A stretch of 6,549 bases of DNA from contig JAFDFH010000251.1 of NCBI GenBank assembly GCA_019309945.1, forward strand, positions 1 to 6,549. The letters run 5' to 3'. The stretch is from Deltaproteobacteria bacterium. Lineage in GTDB: Bacteria; Desulfobacterota; Desulfobacteria; Desulfobacterales; JAFDFH01. The notes under the pieces were generated by a model. That model had not been told where the DNA came from, made no database searches, and was given only the letters and a program-made list of their open reading frames with translations. Below are positions 5,409 through 6,549 of the stretch, in pieces. Both the position numbers and the translations under genes were made by a program. Numbering within the stretch: position 1 is the first letter of the stretch; each line of letters starts with the position of its first letter.

Positions 5409-6549
5409 ATGAAACAACAAAAAACCGAATTCTACGGCTGGACGAACGCAGGCCTTCTTTTCTTCATATACTTAAGCACTACGGGTTTCGTTTTTTATGG
5501 CTTTGCCGTAATTTTTCCGATTATGATAGAATCCATGGGATGGGCCAGAGGTGAGGCTTCTTTAGCGCAGTCCATCAATGGGTTTTTGTGGGGACTTCTG
5601 ACGCCCTTTGCAGCCGTATGCATGAACAAATTCGGCATTAAAAAAACAATGATTTCGGGCCTTATAATCCTGTTAGCAGGGCTCATTCTTTTAGCCACCG
5701 TCACCACAAAGCTGTGGCAGTGGACGTTTGTCTGGGGTGTGGTTATGGCCCTTGGCCTTGTCCTCTCCGGCCTCATGCCCATACAAACCATCATCATGTT
5801 CTGGTTCAACACTAAGCGGGTCACGATACTAGGTCTGGTCGCGGCCGGAGCACCGCTCGGCGGATTTTTCGCACAGCCGTTTATTACCTGGCTAATCATA
5901 AGGACCGAATCCTGGCGAACCGGATGGATGACCACAGCAGGTATTGCCGCCTTGGCATTAATCACCTGCTTTTTTGTTAGAACCAAACCTGAAGAGTTAG
6001 GGCAACACCCCGATGGCCTTGATCCTGAAGCGGCCGAGATTATCACAGTGGATCAGAACATAACACCTCGTACCTATCGGGCAAAGACGGAATGGACATT
6101 AAGGGAAGCTATGGTTACGCCTTCTTTATATTTTTCGATGGTTGCCTCTTTAGCCTATCTTATGCCGCTGCTATTGATCACTACGCATGGAGTTCTTCAC
6201 TTTACGGATTTGGGGCTCTCAAAAGTAGAGGCCGCATCTGTATTAAGTGTTGTCCTCCTCGGTAGCAGTCTCTCCCGTTTCCCGGCGGGTTGGATCGGAG
6301 ATCGAATTGAGCCTCGATGGATTATCACTGCCGCGCTGGCAATAGTGTTAATCTCTTTTCTTCTGATTTGGAAGGCCGTCAATATTCATCTACTCATGGT
6401 CTTCGGACTTCTATTTGGATGCGGGTATGGTGCATGCCTGGTCTTGATACCGGCGATGTTGGGCAATTACTACGGGCCTGAATCATTCCCTAAAATTATG
6501 GGATTTATGTCTCCTTTCCTGATTCTTTTCGATTCGGCCGTACCGGTAG
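5409..6549 (+). CDS. MFS transporter, monocarboxylate/OxlT-like type, cut by the right edge
   Basis: An inner-membrane secondary carrier. 380 codons are visible and the frame is still open at the edge, so roughly the last 50 residues of a usual 430 or so are missing. About ten hydrophobic segments are visible, starting with GLLFFIYLSTTGFVFYGFAV (15-34). A hydrophilic central loop lies at about 190-230, as expected between two six-helix halves. The loop 2-3 motif is reduced (MNKFGIKKT, 72-80) and the matching loop 8-9 motif is clear (AGWIGDRIEPRW, 293-304). The opening FYGWTNAGLLFF and GWARGEASLAQSINGF resemble the oxalate/formate antiporter and monocarboxylate group; substrate is not determinable. 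ATG 5409 is chosen for the usual N-terminus; an in-frame ATG at 5376 would add 11 residues. Neither has a strong ribosome binding site. The gene is divergent from the Crp/Fnr regulator, which may control it. Confidence 0.88.
   Translation, partial: MKQQKTEFYGWTNAGLLFFIYLSTTGFVFYGFAVIFPIMIESMGWARGEASLAQSINGFLWGLLTPFAAVCMNKFGIKKTMISGLIILLAGLILLATVTTKLWQWTFVWGVVMALGLVLSGLMPIQTIIMFWFNTKRVTILGLVAAGAPLGGFFAQPFITWLIIRTESWRTGWMTTAGIAALALITCFFVRTKPEELGQHPDGLDPEAAEIITVDQNITPRTYRAKTEWTLREAMVTPSLYFSMVASLAYLMPLLLITTHGVLHFTDLGLSKVEAASVLSVVLLGSSLSRFPAGWIGDRIEPRWIITAALAIVLISFLLIWKAVNIHLLMVFGLLFGCGYGACLVLIPAMLGNYYGPESFPKIMGFMSPFLILFDSAVPV

Noticed and set aside
5495..6046. A 183-codon open frame on the minus strand
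   Set aside because: It lies fully antisense to the MFS gene, has no ribosome binding site and a composition (many Pro, Ile, Met, Thr) typical of reading a membrane-protein gene backwards.
6547..6549. TAG at the right edge as the end of the MFS gene
   Set aside because: It is out of frame: the last complete codon ends at 6548 and the frame remains open.

Overview
The window looks like chromosomal DNA of an anaerobic bacterium, most likely a Desulfobacterota (sulfate-reducer type) lineage. This is inferred from the style of the Crp/Fnr regulator, the stand-alone rubrerythrin-like ferritin, the AlkK-type acyl-CoA ligase, the FYGW-type MFS carrier and a small repeat element that I recall from such genomes. 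No rRNA, tRNA or CRISPR array is present.

Layout. Positions 1-192 hold no secure gene. Positions 193-3439 carry a minus-strand cluster, read right to left: an AMP-forming fatty acyl-CoA ligase, an ArdC-like/ImmA-IrrE-like protein whose HExxH zinc motif is broken, and a small secreted lytic transglycosylase with an N-terminal DUF4124-like segment. The last two genes are almost contiguous and probably form one transcript with the ligase. Positions 3440-3877 are an AT-rich divergent promoter region with convincing promoters on both strands, repeated 10-mers, a perfect 15-bp palindrome and a possible 30-codon cysteine-rich peptide. Positions 3878-4351 encode a ferritin-like diiron protein on the plus strand.

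Convergent to it (4403-5128, minus) is a Crp/Fnr-family regulator. A 144-bp MITE-like element (4384-4527) with 28-bp imperfect terminal inverted repeats has inserted just after its DNA-recognition helix. The element replaces the C-terminal wing with 41 element-encoded residues. The presumed original wing and stop codon can still be read on the far side (4322-4383), and removing the element exactly restores one open frame of 220 codons. From about 5409 a plus-strand MFS carrier runs off the right edge.

How the genes may work together is mostly inference. The ligase activates fatty acids, the MFS protein probably moves a monocarboxylate, and the ferritin-like protein and Crp/Fnr regulator fit an oxidative or redox stress response. 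The two observations most worth following are the transposon-remodelled regulator and the apparently catalytically dead ArdC/ImmA-like protein. I did not find a clearly new multi-gene system.
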